Source of the DNA: Dunaliella salina
Taxonomy: Eukaryota; Chlorophyta; Chlorophyceae; Chlamydomonadales; Dunaliellaceae
Direction of reading: 5' to 3'
Assembly (NCBI GenBank): GCA_002284615.2
Contig: MU069832.1
Location: forward strand, 278,095-291,147
Length of the DNA: 13,053 bases
Numbering within the stretch: position 1 is the stretch's first letter; the number at the start of each line of letters is the position of its first letter. Positions 1 through 7,242 of this stretch are shown one piece after another. The notes under the pieces are model-generated. The model had not been told where the DNA came from, made no database searches, and saw only the letters and a program-made list of their open reading frames with translations. The position numbers were made by a program, and so were the translations under genes.

Positions 1-186
1 TGCCACTATTCCACAATGTGCCACTATTCCACAATGTGCCACTATTCCACAATGTGCCACTATTCCACAATGTGCCACTATTCCACAATGTGCCATATTT
101 CCTCTATGTGCCATATTTCCTCAATGTGCCATATTTCCTCAATGTGCCACTATTCCACAATGTGCCACTATTCCACAATGTGCCAC
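1..186. repeat. 18-bp tandem array abutting a splice acceptor
   Basis: Ten full 18-bp units run from 1 to 180, with a partial unit at 181-186. Units 1-5 and 9-10 are tgccactattccacaatg. Units 6-8 (91-144) are a variant, tgccatatttcctcaatg, with one further change in unit 6. The block order is therefore 5 A, 3 B, 2 A. The last partial unit runs directly into ttgcag at 187-192, the acceptor of the first exon, so the array occupies the usual branch-point and pyrimidine-tract zone of that intron. Open frames through it exist only because 18 is a multiple of three. The array probably continues upstream of the window. Confidence 0.95.
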
Positions 187-192
187 TTGCAG

Positions 193-284
193 GCACTATA
201 ATGTCGTATGCCAAAAACAGCCGGGCCAAGGAAGAGGGCCAAAGGATTGCAGACTACAACCACTTCGTGATATTTGATCCAAGG
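193..284 (+). CDS. LamG domain internal exon 1 (first domain)
   Basis: This internal exon lies between ttgcag (187-192) and gtgagt (285-290). Read with one base from an upstream exon, it gives TIMSYAKNSRAKEEGQ followed by RIADYNHFVIFDPR and ends in phase 0. The pattern of a SYA strand followed by NHFVIFDP matches the early beta-strands of LamG / concanavalin-A-like jelly-roll domains, in which a strand ending in SYA is followed by a short loop and a hydrophobic strand with a DP or NP turn. The start of this domain must lie upstream of the window. A decayed copy of the 3' half and the donor follows at 312-385, which supports the donor chosen here. Domain identity is by eye from family knowledge, not from a profile search. 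Confidence 0.75.
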
Positions 285-385
285 GTGAGTTGGTGCTCTC
301 TAACACTGTAAGCCAGAGGTTTGCAGACAACAACCATTTCGAGGTATTTGACCTGAGGGTGAGCTGGTACTCCTTAGCACTCTTT
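238..385 (+). repeat. 74-bp tandem duplication across a splice donor
   Basis: Bases 238-311 and 312-385 are a direct tandem pair with a 74-bp period. The first copy holds the 3' half of exon 1, its gtgagt donor and the start of the intron. The second copy reads QRFADNNHFEVFDLR against QRIADYNHFVIFDPR in the intact copy and has gtgagc at the donor position. The second copy lies inside the intron and has no acceptor of its own, so it is a pseudo-exon fragment. Confidence 0.85.
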
Positions 386-726
386 GTGCCCTCACTTGTT
401 CTGACACTGCTCCTTGCTCTGAAGGGATCTCCAACTGCAATTGCGAAGCAAACGTTCATCACGATTGTGCTAGGAACTCCCCATTGGGCAGAGGCAGACA
501 TTGTTGCAAAGGCCTGCTTGCATTAAGCAAGGATATGGGGTCCCTGAAGGTAAACTCTCCTTCCACCATGGTGCAGAGGCATGGGATGGGTGAGACAGCT
601 TGGCCCTGCTGGTGCTGCTGCAAAGATGGTTGTTGCCTATTCTACAGTCACCTGTGCAGCAGCACCAACAACAGGCCATTTTGTCTTTTGCATCTAGTCT
701 AGGCCATATTGTCATTCGCATCCCAT
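386..726. other. Intron stretch with a short perfect inverted repeat
   Basis: No exon is recognised here. A perfect 13-bp inverted repeat, tggtgctgctgca at 610-622 and its complement at 655-667, could form a hairpin with a 32-base loop. It may be a chance product of CTG-rich sequence. Confidence 0.4.
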
Positions 727-732
727 GCCTCC

Positions 733-895
733 GCGCTACGGTATAAGGTGCACGGTTGCATCCGGTTGCAGGATTTGCCCAATTTCATTCTTAAGAGTTT
801 GCCCTTTTTGCGCGCTATGGTAAAAGGGTGCACAATTGCATCCGGTTGCAGAATTTGTCCAATTTCATCTTTAAACAGAGTTTGCCCTGTTTGCA
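733..895. repeat. 79-bp tandem duplication in an intron
   Basis: Two copies start at 733 and 812. Both contain gcgcta(c/t)gg, then tgcatccggttgcag, then a stretch beginning (g/a)atttg and ending in gtttgccct. Each copy carries an acceptor-like ggttgcag. No LamG-like peptide is visible after it, so any link to an exon is unproven. Confidence 0.75.
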
Positions 896-967
896 TCCTG
901 TTGCCGAGTGTGTTAAACAGAGTGCTGTTACCGAGTGTGCACAGTTGCATCCTCGTGCAATGGAATC

Positions 968-1045
968 ACGGTTGCATCCTGAGTCAGTATTTGCATTCAG
1001 GGTAGCGTCCTGAGTCAGTATTTGCATCCTGAGTCAGTATTCCTG
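968..1045. repeat. Short direct repeats containing cctgagtcagtatt
   Basis: The block cctgagtcagtatttgcat or close variants occurs three times in about 75 bp. The spacing is irregular, about 20 to 33 bp. Confidence 0.75.
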
Positions 1046-1345
1046 GTGCTGAGTTTGCCCAGTAAGGGCCTGCGTGCTTAGAGCAGGATCCCAGTGGTAG
1101 ATACATGATGTTTCTGCTGCACCATCACCATGGCTGCACCATGTTTCTGCTGGATCAAAGTGGCCCTCTATTTGTATGCCCTAGGAAGTAATGCCATAAA
1201 AAGTCATAAAAGTGATGGTAAAAATGAATGAAACGATGCCTGCGCTGCACCATCATGCAGGATCAAGGTGGCACTTGTGTTTCCTCAATTGATGTGGCAA
1301 GTATTTCACTGCTTCCAAAGAATGTCCTCCTTTTCTTTCATGCAG
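1046..1345. other. Intron stretch with minor repeats and an acceptor tract
   Basis: The motifs atgtttctgctg and gctgcaccat recur between 1108 and 1245, an irregular local duplication. The stretch ends in a clear pyrimidine tract and acceptor, tcctccttttctttcatgca then g at 1345. No exon is recognised within it. Confidence 0.5.
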
Positions 1346-1391
1346 AACCTGCTGGCCTGCCATGACTACAAGTACATCGACCTGGTACCTG
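1346..1391 (+). CDS. LamG domain internal exon 2 (first domain)
   Basis: A short exon of 46 bases after a strong pyrimidine tract and catgcag. It reads NLLACHDYKYIDLVP plus one base in phase 0, and its donor is gtatga at 1392. It enters in phase 0, as left by the exon ending at 284, and exits in phase 1, as required by the exon starting at 1743. The peptide itself is weakly diagnostic, so the call rests on the acceptor, the phase fit and its place between two better-supported exons. An earlier donor at 1384 (gtacct) would break the phase. Confidence 0.6.
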
Positions 1392-1470
1392 GTATGATTC
1401 AGCGCTTTCCAATCCTGTGCATTCCTTGCATTTCTTTTTTGGCTTGCTCTGTTATTGATTTTAAAGGCTT

Positions 1471-1640
1471 GCTGACAAACAGAGCAACGTTTTTTTGGCT
1501 GGAAACTGAGCAGCAGAAACTTTTTTTGGCTGAAAAATAGAGCAACTAAAATGTTTTTTTCTGCTGTCAAATATAGCAACAACAATGTTTTTTTGCTGAC
1601 AAAAAGTGCAACATTTTTTTGCTGACAAAAGAGCATCATG
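1471..1640. repeat. T-rich tandem array with gctgacaaa units
   Basis: Six degenerate units of about 26-34 bp each combine gctgacaaa, a segment resembling agagcaac, and a run of seven T. Each unit resembles a branch point followed by a pyrimidine tract, though with a run of T rather than an AG acceptor. The array sits about 100 bases before the exon at 1743. Confidence 0.8.
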
Positions 1641-1742
1641 GGTTGCATCTGTGAGATTGTGTGGTGAGCCTGGCGATTCATTGTTGATAACTAACCGCAA
1701 CCATGCATACTTGCAATCCCTGCAAACTATTCACACATGCAG

Positions 1743-1904
1743 ACATTGCCGGTGAAAGCTGCCATGCTGCTTATTCCCAAGGCCCAAAGGGATCTGCCAA
1801 AACTGCAAATTTTGTGGAGAGAAGTGGAGACTGGCATCATCTGGCTGTGACCTGGGACAGCAATGCAGATGGATTGACCAACATTTACATGGACGGCCTG
1901 TTGA
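1743..1904 (+). CDS. LamG domain internal exon 3, WHHLAVTW core (first domain)
   Basis: This is the strongest single domain signature in the window. After about 30 residues beginning IAGESCHAAYSQGPKGSAKT it reads ERSGDWHHLAVTWDS and then TNIYMDGLL. These match the family hallmarks of LamG_3 / LamGL domains: a glycine or serine, then WHHVAVT, a loop, and LYVDG. The acceptor is catgcag (1736-1742) and the donor is gtgagt (1905-1910). The exon takes one base from the exon ending at 1391 and passes one base (A) to the exon at 2563. LamG domains commonly bind glycans or other extracellular ligands, so a secreted or surface protein is likely, but no signal peptide lies in the window. Confidence 0.87.
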
Positions 1905-2562
1905 GTGAGTCTGCTGTGCGCCTGCTCTGTCCTGCCTGACATGGATTTCCAGCTTCCCCTGGCAACTTCCTGCATTTTCCTCGAATGCAAGCTTGCAAGC
2001 TTCCTCTGTCCGGAGGAGACAGGAGTTTGTGGAGGGTGTTGTGATCAAGAAAGGCAGCAGGGAGAGGAATCTATGCCCGAGCCCATCTAACTGGAGATGC
2101 TTGGCTCTCTGCCTTCGAAGATCTGAGCATCAACAAGTATTTTTCTTTTTGTGGGCTCAACTTGTGTCTGATCAGAATGCTTTGGTGCCTAGGAAAGGCT
2201 GTTCCCATTGGCTAGACTGTGTCCCCAAGGACGTCAAATTCGCATTGCTACTCATTTCTTAAAATAGCCTGGATTACGGTGATTTTTTTTTTTGAAGAAT
2301 CCAGGGAAGAGCTCTTGGCATGGAAATGTGACAAGCTCGTAGCTTGAGGGATAAGGAGATCCGTCTGTACCAAGGTTGCGGTCCACCTCCATGTTTGTCC
2401 TTCATGTTTGCGTTGAGCTTGATTCCCTGTATTGAAGTAAAAGTAACAATGCAACTATGATCTGTTTGCTTGCTCAGTTGTTCATGGCCTTCTTCAAGCT
2501 GCATTTTTTTCATAACATCAATCAAACCCATACATGCCACAACCATGCAGTGGCAAGCGCAG
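1905..2562. other. Intron without recognised features
   Basis: I see no exon or array in this intron. Minor points are gcaagcttgcaagctt at 1987-2002 and a run of twelve T starting near 2283. Small open frames on both strands show no recognisable motif. Confidence 0.5.
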
Positions 2563-2621
2563 TGACCCACAGGACAGAGCCCCTGGTACCCGATGGGGCT
2601 TTCATGCTGGGAGCAGAGCAG
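2563..2621 (+). CDS. LamG domain internal exon 4 (first domain)
   Basis: After gcgcag (2557-2562) the exon completes the A left by the previous exon to give M, then reads THRTEPLVPDGAFMLGAEQ and stops at gtacta (2622). In LamG domains the LYVDG strand is followed by a short turn, PL, then a strand such as DGAFMLG. That is exactly this order, and the next exon continues it. A competing acceptor ten bases downstream (cccacag, ending at 2572) gives the same peptide tail but the wrong phase, so 2563 is preferred. Confidence 0.82.
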
Positions 2622-3096
2622 GTACTATGAAGATATATATGTGATTGTGGATGGGGTGCATTGTATGTTGGCCCTGGATTTCTTCACCCCCTTTGTAATA
2701 AAGCTTGGGGAATGCATACTTCATAAGTTTGATCTTTATCTTCAAAGACCAGTTTTTCAACAAAAGGAATGCACAAAAGAAGGTAAACCAAGAAAGTTTC
2801 AAATGGACTTCGATTGTCCTGGCCTTTGTTATCTTGCATTCCTACCATTAGTTGTACAAAGTCGGGATCTGGAGAATGGTGTTACAGGTGCTTTCCACAG
2901 TCTTGCCGATTTCTCATGAAACAATGCAATAAAGAGGACTCTCGCACTGAAGAAAAAGGAAAGAAATTAAGAACGAGCTGAATCATTCCAACTGCTCACA
3001 AGGAAACAAATACCCCTTATGAGTGTGCTCTTCCACCTTTCCCCTTTGGACTGGTCACCTGTGCACGAAGCAACAAATAATCATTGTGCTATCCTA
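2622..3096. other. Intron stretch without recognised features
   Basis: No repeats or exons are recognised. A plus-strand open frame runs through to 2919 but loses LamG similarity at the donor at 2622, so I treat the remainder as intron. Confidence 0.5.
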
Positions 3097-3168
3097 CTCA
3101 GTGCGGGTGCTTATGCTGCTTACTCATCCTGGTCTAGACGGCGGGGGTTCCGGGTTTGAGCCCATGTT
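3097..3168 (+). other. tRNA-like internal promoter boxes, possible SINE or tRNA relic
   Basis: The stretch gggtttgagccc at 3152-3163 resembles a tRNA T-arm with B box, and ctactcagtgcgg about 50 bases upstream is a loose A-box match. I cannot draw a full cloverleaf. It could be a tRNA-derived SINE head, a tRNA relic, or chance. Confidence 0.25.
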
Positions 3169-3183
3169 GCGGTGGAGTTTTGT

Positions 3184-3366
3184 CTCCTCAAAATGACACT
3201 TTTGATGTCAATCACCTGAAGCTTTTGCACGCCGACTTGTTTCCTGGATTGCTTTGGGGGCTGCACAGAAGCTTTGCCTCCTCAAACAATGCTTGTGATG
3301 TTAATCACCTGCATAGTTTTGCATGCCGACTTTTTCCAGGATTGCTTTGGGGGCTGCACAGACCCA
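3184..3366 (+). repeat. 94-bp tandem duplication across a splice acceptor
   Basis: The copies begin at ctcctca 3184 and 3278. Each holds the end of the intron and the start of the DCFGGC exon. The upstream copy has cctgg where the downstream copy has the acceptor ccagg, so only the downstream exon keeps a functional AG. The upstream exon part is then lost after gggggctgcacaga. Confidence 0.9.
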
Positions 3367-3396
3367 AACCAAGGATTCCATGGCAAAATGGATGAG
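3340..3396 (+). CDS. LamG domain internal exon 5, GKMDE (first domain)
   Basis: The exon starts after tttttccag (3331-3339) and is exactly 19 codons in phase 0: DCFGGCTDPNQGFHGKMDE. The donor is gtgaga (3397-3402). The string continues the DGAFMLGAEQ strand of the previous exon. It forms the classical LamG motif of a loop followed by F-x-G-x-[IM]-D-E, which normally leads into VRIW, supplied by the next exon. Two cysteines lie in the loop and could form a disulfide in an extracellular domain. A decayed copy lies 94 bases upstream. Confidence 0.9.
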
Positions 3397-3593
3397 GTGA
3401 GATTTATACTCAATTTCTTGCAATTCAATGATACTTGCCAGGTGTGCAAGGATGTATGGCCTTCTAATCAGTTTCTACAGGTCATTGGTTTCCTTGCCCT
3501 AGTTAATGGACTTTTTATTTGGTGTATTACAAGGCACGCTGCACTTGCTGTGCATTGGGTTGTCTTGCTCTGAAAAACGCCGTTTCCGATACG

Positions 3594-3768
3594 CTTTTGC
3601 TGACCAGATTTGCACTTACTGCCCAAATTTGCATTTTGAAAATTGTATGAACACAATGTGAATTGCTTCCCACAATGCGCTGGATCACTGCTTTTGCTGA
3701 CCAGGTCCGCATTTGGAGGACTGCACGAACACAAAAAGAAATACTTTCCACAATGCGGTGGATCACTG
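3594..3768 (+). repeat. Tandem duplication across a splice acceptor, upstream copy decayed
   Basis: The block cttttgctgaccag occurs at 3594-3607 and 3691-3704, and cacaatgcg(c/g)tggatcactg at 3671-3690 and 3749-3768. The downstream copy is the intact VRIW exon. The upstream copy (3608-3690) keeps the acceptor, has about 19 extra bases, and has lost the VRIW reading frame, so it is a pseudo-exon. Confidence 0.87.
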
Positions 3769-3819
3769 GGCTTGAACAAAATCCTGACCTTGTGGCTTGG
3801 TGGAAGTTCAACGAACCAG
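3705..3819 (+). CDS. LamG domain internal exon 6, VRIW to WWKFNE (first domain)
   Basis: After gctgaccag the exon reads VRIWRTARTQKEILSTMRW, a short turn, then QNPDLVAWWKFNEP plus one base, with donor gtgtgt at 3820. DEVRIWN..RTQ.EI followed by L.AWWKFDE is the standard C-terminal signature of LamG_3 domains: the last strand, a helix-like segment and a closing strand. It follows the GKMDE exon in phase 0. It ends in phase 1, which fits the second-domain exon at 9122 directly or one of the candidate linker exons. With exons 1-5 it gives a near-complete LamG domain, the N-terminal strand being outside the window. Confidence 0.92.
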
Positions 3820-4130
3820 GTGTGTTCTGCAGAAAAAGAAAAATTATGTAGGCAAAGAGATTCTCCCTGCGGCAGTTGAGGAAAAGGGGCCACATTGGTG
3901 CGCAGACTGTGTGACCTTTCTTCTGGCTGAGAGAAGCTCGGAGGGTCTGCTGATTTGTCTTGTGATGTTAGGCACTTGAATTGCAGGATTCAGCAAGAAA
4001 GTCAGCACCTGGTCTTATGAATTTTTTCTGGTAGCAATATTGCTTTAATGCTTCGGCGAGCGTTACAGCAAGGGCCATGAAGGCCCCACAGTTGCATATG
4101 TTTGCCTACAAAACTCTCTCCACTTTAACC
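3820..4130. other. Intron stretch, no secure exon
   Basis: An acceptor-like gaattgcag ends at 3986. The sequence after it stays in phase with exon 6 but gives a peptide with no LamG similarity, so it is not called. Bases 3829-3860 contain an A-rich tract followed by tatgtaggc, resembling the head of the dispersed repeat listed below. Confidence 0.35.
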
Positions 4131-4429
4131 AAATCTGCAGCAGCACCGCGCCCAAACTTAGCATGAGCACCACACTCCTTTCAGGTGACGGCACAGATGA
4201 AGAACACCTCGCAATGCACATACAGTTAAGCATTCATGCGCATAGGACTCTCCATTGAAGCCAAATCTGCACCAGCACCACGCCCAAACTAAGCATGAGC
4301 ACCACGCTCCCCCCAGGTGGCAGCACAAAGCATGGACGCATTGAAATGCACACAAACTTAAGCATCTGTGCACACAGAACTCTCCATTGAAGCCAAATCT
4401 GCACCAGCACCACGCCCAAGCTTAGCATT
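4131..4429. repeat. 132-bp tandem repeat, first block of a large array
   Basis: The block aaatctgcaccagcaccacg, or a close variant, starts at 4131, 4263 and 4395, a 132-bp period with about 2.3 copies. Each full unit contains a cag-gtgacggcacagat-like core that also recurs in the arrays at 4655-5420 and 5955-6575. Confidence 0.9.
4185..4224 (+). CDS. Candidate linker exon after WWKFNEP (tentative)
   Basis: After cactcctttcag (4173-4184), read with the phase-1 base from exon 6, the sequence gives G then DGTDEEHLAMHI, followed by a weak donor gttaag. LamG repeats often carry an acidic, histidine-containing linker after the WKFDE strand, so the peptide is plausible. Later units of the surrounding array keep a related reading, for example DSTDHTHFEMH at 6327-6359. 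The exon would exit in phase 2, which does not fit 9122 directly, so a further unseen exon would be needed. It may equally be intron. Confidence 0.25.
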
Positions 4430-4448
4430 TACACTGTTATCGTGCCAG

Positions 4449-4548
4449 GGAAAGAAAAGAAGCAACAAGTCTACATAGGCTGCGTGCATTAAGGAAGAAA
4501 TCTCCAACTAGCAAGCTAGCAGGGGCTCCACCAAAGTTGCAATGTCAA
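4449..4548 (+). mobile_element. Dispersed repeat family, copy 1 (plus orientation)
   Basis: A purine-rich tract is followed by tctacataggc, gcattaagg, and then agcaagctagcaggggc. The same order occurs at 7243-7350 (plus) and on the minus strand at 8878-8985 and 10058-10175. No coding capacity is visible, so it is MITE- or SINE-like. No clear target-site duplication is seen at this copy. Confidence 0.6.
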
Positions 4549-4654
4549 ACCGTAAGCTGTGTATGAACACAATGCTTTGCTTGGGTGAAATGCAAACTTG
4601 GGTAAGCAGGCAACCCTGTCGCAGTTCCTTAACTTGAGCAGAACATGAATGTGT

Positions 4655-5420
4655 GACGCTCCTTAGGTCACAGCACAGATGATGGTCGCTTTGAGAAGCT
4701 CACACACTAATGCATCTAAGCAGAGTGTGTTGCTTTGCTTGAACCCCGTGCTTGCCTCCAGTGACAGCATGGCCACTTTGAGATGCACACATGCATAAGC
4801 ATTTAAGCTCAGTCTGTTGCAATGCATGCACTCAACGCTTACCCCATGTGACAGCACAGATCATGGCCACTTTTGAGATGCACACATGCTTGAACATTCA
4901 ACCTATGTCTACTGCTGCGCATTTTTGCTCTGCATGAAGCTGAAGCTAGCCTCAGGTGACAGCACAGATCATGGCCACTTATGAGATGCACACATGCATA
5001 AGCATTCAAGCTTAGTCTGTCGCTGCGCATGCACTCAACGCTTGCCTCAGGCAACAGCACGGCCACTTTGCAAAAGCACAAACACTTGAGCAGCTAAATC
5101 CGCTGCTATGCATTGACCCAATGCTTGCCTCAGGTGACAGCACAGATCACGGCCACTTTTGAGATGCACACAAACTTGAGCACTCAAGCCAAGCATATTG
5201 CTACGCATGCACTCAATGCTTACCCCATGCAACAGCACAGATCACGGCCACTTTTGAGATGCACACAAACTTGAGCACTCAAGCCAAGCATATTGCTACG
5301 CATGCACTCAATGCTTACCCCATGCAACAGCACAGATCATGGGCACTTGTGGGATGCACACAAACTTAAGCTTTCTAGCAAAGTTTGTTTCAGCACAGAT
5401 CACGTCCACTTTGCGACAGG
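4655..5420. repeat. Satellite-like array with A/B/C unit types, block 1
   Basis: Units of about 84-108 bp each contain ggtgacagcacagatcatgg or a close variant, then a segment resembling gagatgcacacatgcataag. Unit starts lie near 4665, 4760, 4848, 4956, 5049, 5133, 5228, 5323 and 5392. Three sub-types can be told apart: A (4848, with cctatgtctactgctg), B (4956, with cattcaagcttagtctg) and C (5049, with gagcagctaaatccgctgct). The units at 5133 and 5228 are almost identical, pointing to recent duplication. Confidence 0.92.
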
Positions 5421-5458
5421 GCTGGGTCATACGTGAAACGTGTGTTTTATAATGTGTT

Positions 5459-5583
5459 GTTAGAAATGACCTTAAAATGCAAAATGTGGCTCTCTGCCAG
5501 TTGAAAATGACGTTTGAATGCAAAATGTGGCTCTTTGCTAGTTAAAAATGACGTATAAATGCAAAATGTGGCAAATCTTTGCC
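5459..5583. repeat. 41-bp tandem repeat, three copies
   Basis: Copies start at 5459, 5500 and 5541. Each begins gtt(a/g)(g/a)aaatgac and contains aatgcaaaatgtggc. The third copy is interrupted after aatgtggc. Confidence 0.9.
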
Positions 5584-5627
5584 AAAGGTCAAGAAATACG
5601 TCTGCCGACAGTGCCAGAGAGGCCCAA

Positions 5628-5689
5628 GCTGGCCACTCGTATGAAGTCCTGCTGTCCCCCATCCGCAAGACTTGATACGAGTGGCCACC
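5628..5689. repeat. Hairpin-forming inverted repeat
   Basis: The arms at 5628-5648 and 5669-5689 are complementary at 19 of 21 positions around a 20-base loop. The core of each arm is tggccactcgtat or its complement. It lies between two array blocks and matches no array unit. Confidence 0.8.
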
Positions 5690-5789
5690 ATTTCCCTGCT
5701 TCATCATGCTCTGCAACAGTGACATGATTCCACTCAGAACACTTAGAAATGTTTCTGGCATCTTGAATGTGTATGACCTCTGGAGCGCA

Positions 5790-5817
5790 GGGGGGGGAGG
5801 CTGGAGGGTGGGTGGGG
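5790..5817 (+). other. G-quadruplex candidate
   Basis: A run of eight G (5790-5797) is followed after eight bases by ggg, t, ggg, t, gggg. A C-rich stretch at 5829-5842 is partly complementary, so a hairpin is an alternative. No function is implied. Confidence 0.6.
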
Positions 5818-5954
5818 CTGCCTCCAGGGACCCCCACCACCCAAGACCCTCTTGGCCAAAACTGGCCATCTAGAAACGTGCATATACATTACGTACGCGT
5901 ATTTCATGTTTCACACATTCAAATGCATACAGCTTCTCCCAAACCCGCATATGA

Positions 5955-6575
5955 CCCAACCCTGCTTTGTGATGCACACAAACAAAAAGCATCCAATTCA
6001 AGTCTGTTGCTGTGCCTGTACTTAACGCTTGCCTCAGGTGACAGCATCATGGCCACTTTGAGATGCACACATGCATAAGCATTCAAGCTTAGTCTCTTGC
6101 TATGCATGCACCCACAGCTTGCCTCGGGTGAAAGCACAGATCACGGCCACTTTGCAATGCAAAAACACTTGCGCAGCTAAATCTGCTGCTATGCGCACAC
6201 TCAATGCTTGCCTCAGGCGACAGCACAGATCATGGCCAATTTTGAGGTGCTTGCATGCATGATGATTCAACCTATGTCTACTGCTGTGCTTTTTTGCTCT
6301 GCAGGAAGCCGATGCTTGCCCCAGGTGACAGCACAGATCACACCCATTTCGAGATGCACACATGCATAAGCATTCAAGCTTATACTCTTTTGCTACGCAT
6401 GCACTCAACGCTTGCCTCGGGCAACAGCACAGGTCACAGCCACTTTGTGCATTGCAATGCACAAACACTTGTGAACACTTGTGCAACTAAATTTGTCGCT
6501 ATGCATTGACCCAATGCTTGTCTCAGGTGACAGCACAGATCATGGCCACTTTGCAATGCACACAGAGGCTCTGGA
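5955..6575. repeat. Satellite-like array with A/B/C unit types, block 2
   Basis: This is the same family as block 1. Unit starts lie near 6038 (B), 6127 (C), 6217 (A), 6325 (B), 6420 (C) and 6526. The A-B-C order seen at 4848-5132 recurs at 6217-6525, a higher-order repeat of about 285-310 bp. The unit at 6325 keeps an open reading DSTDHTHFEMH after an acceptor-like ccccag; most other units are frameshifted or stopped. Confidence 0.92.
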
Positions 6576-6614
6576 CTCCAGCGGCCATGGCAATAATCTG
6601 GTGCGTGCATATCA

Positions 6615-6850
6615 TGACAATGGTCTGCTCGGATGCCAAACACTTATTTGTGCACATTGAGGCAATGATCTGCTGTACAGGCAAAACACTCAGTTGTATA
6701 CATCAATCAAGATAGTGATCTGCAAAAAATAAGCCAAACACTTCTCTGTATATGTAAATCAAGGCATTAGACCAGTCTACTGTAAGAGGCTAATCACTTT
6801 TTTTTTGCACATGAGGGCAGTGATCACTGCAGAAGCCATCCACTTCTTTC
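6615..6850. repeat. Degenerate tandem repeat of about 55-60 bp
   Basis: Four to five diverged units share tgatctgc, a segment like gccaaacactt, and then tgtgcacat or tgtatacat. Confidence 0.55.
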
Positions 6851-6854
6851 GTGA

Positions 6855-6898
6855 GGTTTACTCTGTGCACATGAGCGGTTTACTCTGTGCACATGAGC
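6855..6898. repeat. Exact 22-bp tandem duplication
   Basis: Bases 6855-6876 and 6877-6898 are identical (ggtttactctg followed by tgcacatgagc). A looser pair, aagcttgatt(t/g)gtgg, follows at about 6958 and 6994. Confidence 0.97.
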
Positions 6899-7242
6899 TT
6901 GCCAGTACTGGAAGCCAGAAACGATACCCTCCAATTGAATCCAGACTTCACAAAGGAAGCTTGATTTGTGGTAAGCCAGGAGCATGCCAAAAGCTTGATT
7001 GGTGGTGATGACTGACAAGAAAGAAAGAAAAAAAGGGTTACATAGGCCATGAGGATGCTGGATTTACCAATGATGCAAGCACATTGTTAGTCCACCCATG
7101 AGCATAAGGGAAGTTTGGAAATTATCTCTTGACCTGAAGAGTCATCACAGAATCCTTTTTGCTGTTGTTGCCGCATCACTCTTTTGGTGCCAGCAGAAGA
7201 ATCCGATGAATGCCCTGGTAACAAATCATTTCCTACTGCCTG
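6899..7242. other. Intron stretch, no exon recognised
   Basis: Apart from the small aagcttgatt duplication I see nothing diagnostic. A purine tract followed by tacataggcc at 7015-7050 resembles the head of the dispersed repeat. Confidence 0.4.

Noticed and set aside
16..311. Open frames with MCHYST and MPLFHN repeats at the left edge
   Set aside because: They are a by-product of an 18-bp array in which frames without a stop stay open. Only the part after 192 has domain-like sequence.
1253..1681. 142-codon open frame on the minus strand
   Set aside because: It is the complement of the T-rich repeat array and of exon 2, with no recognisable domain.
2567..2572. cccacag as the acceptor of exon 4
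   Set aside because: It gives a phase mismatch with the exon ending at 1904; the acceptor ten bases upstream fits.
2593..2919. 108-codon open frame on the plus strand
   Set aside because: Only its surroundings up to 2621 are exonic, and in another frame. The remainder has no recognised motif and follows a good donor.
3468..3893. 141-codon open frame on the minus strand
   Set aside because: It is antisense to the VRIW exon and its pseudo-exon copy, and its internal peptide repeats mirror that duplication.
3987..4033. Exon after gaattgcag
   Set aside because: The phase fits exon 6 but the peptide shows no linker or LamG similarity and the donor is poor.
5447..5869. 140-codon open frame on the minus strand
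   Set aside because: It spans the 41-bp repeat, the hairpin and the G-rich tract, which explains its proline-rich start. No domain is seen.
4655..6575. CRISPR array
   Set aside because: The units are tandem with diverged sub-types and no unique spacers between short identical repeats, in a eukaryotic intron context.
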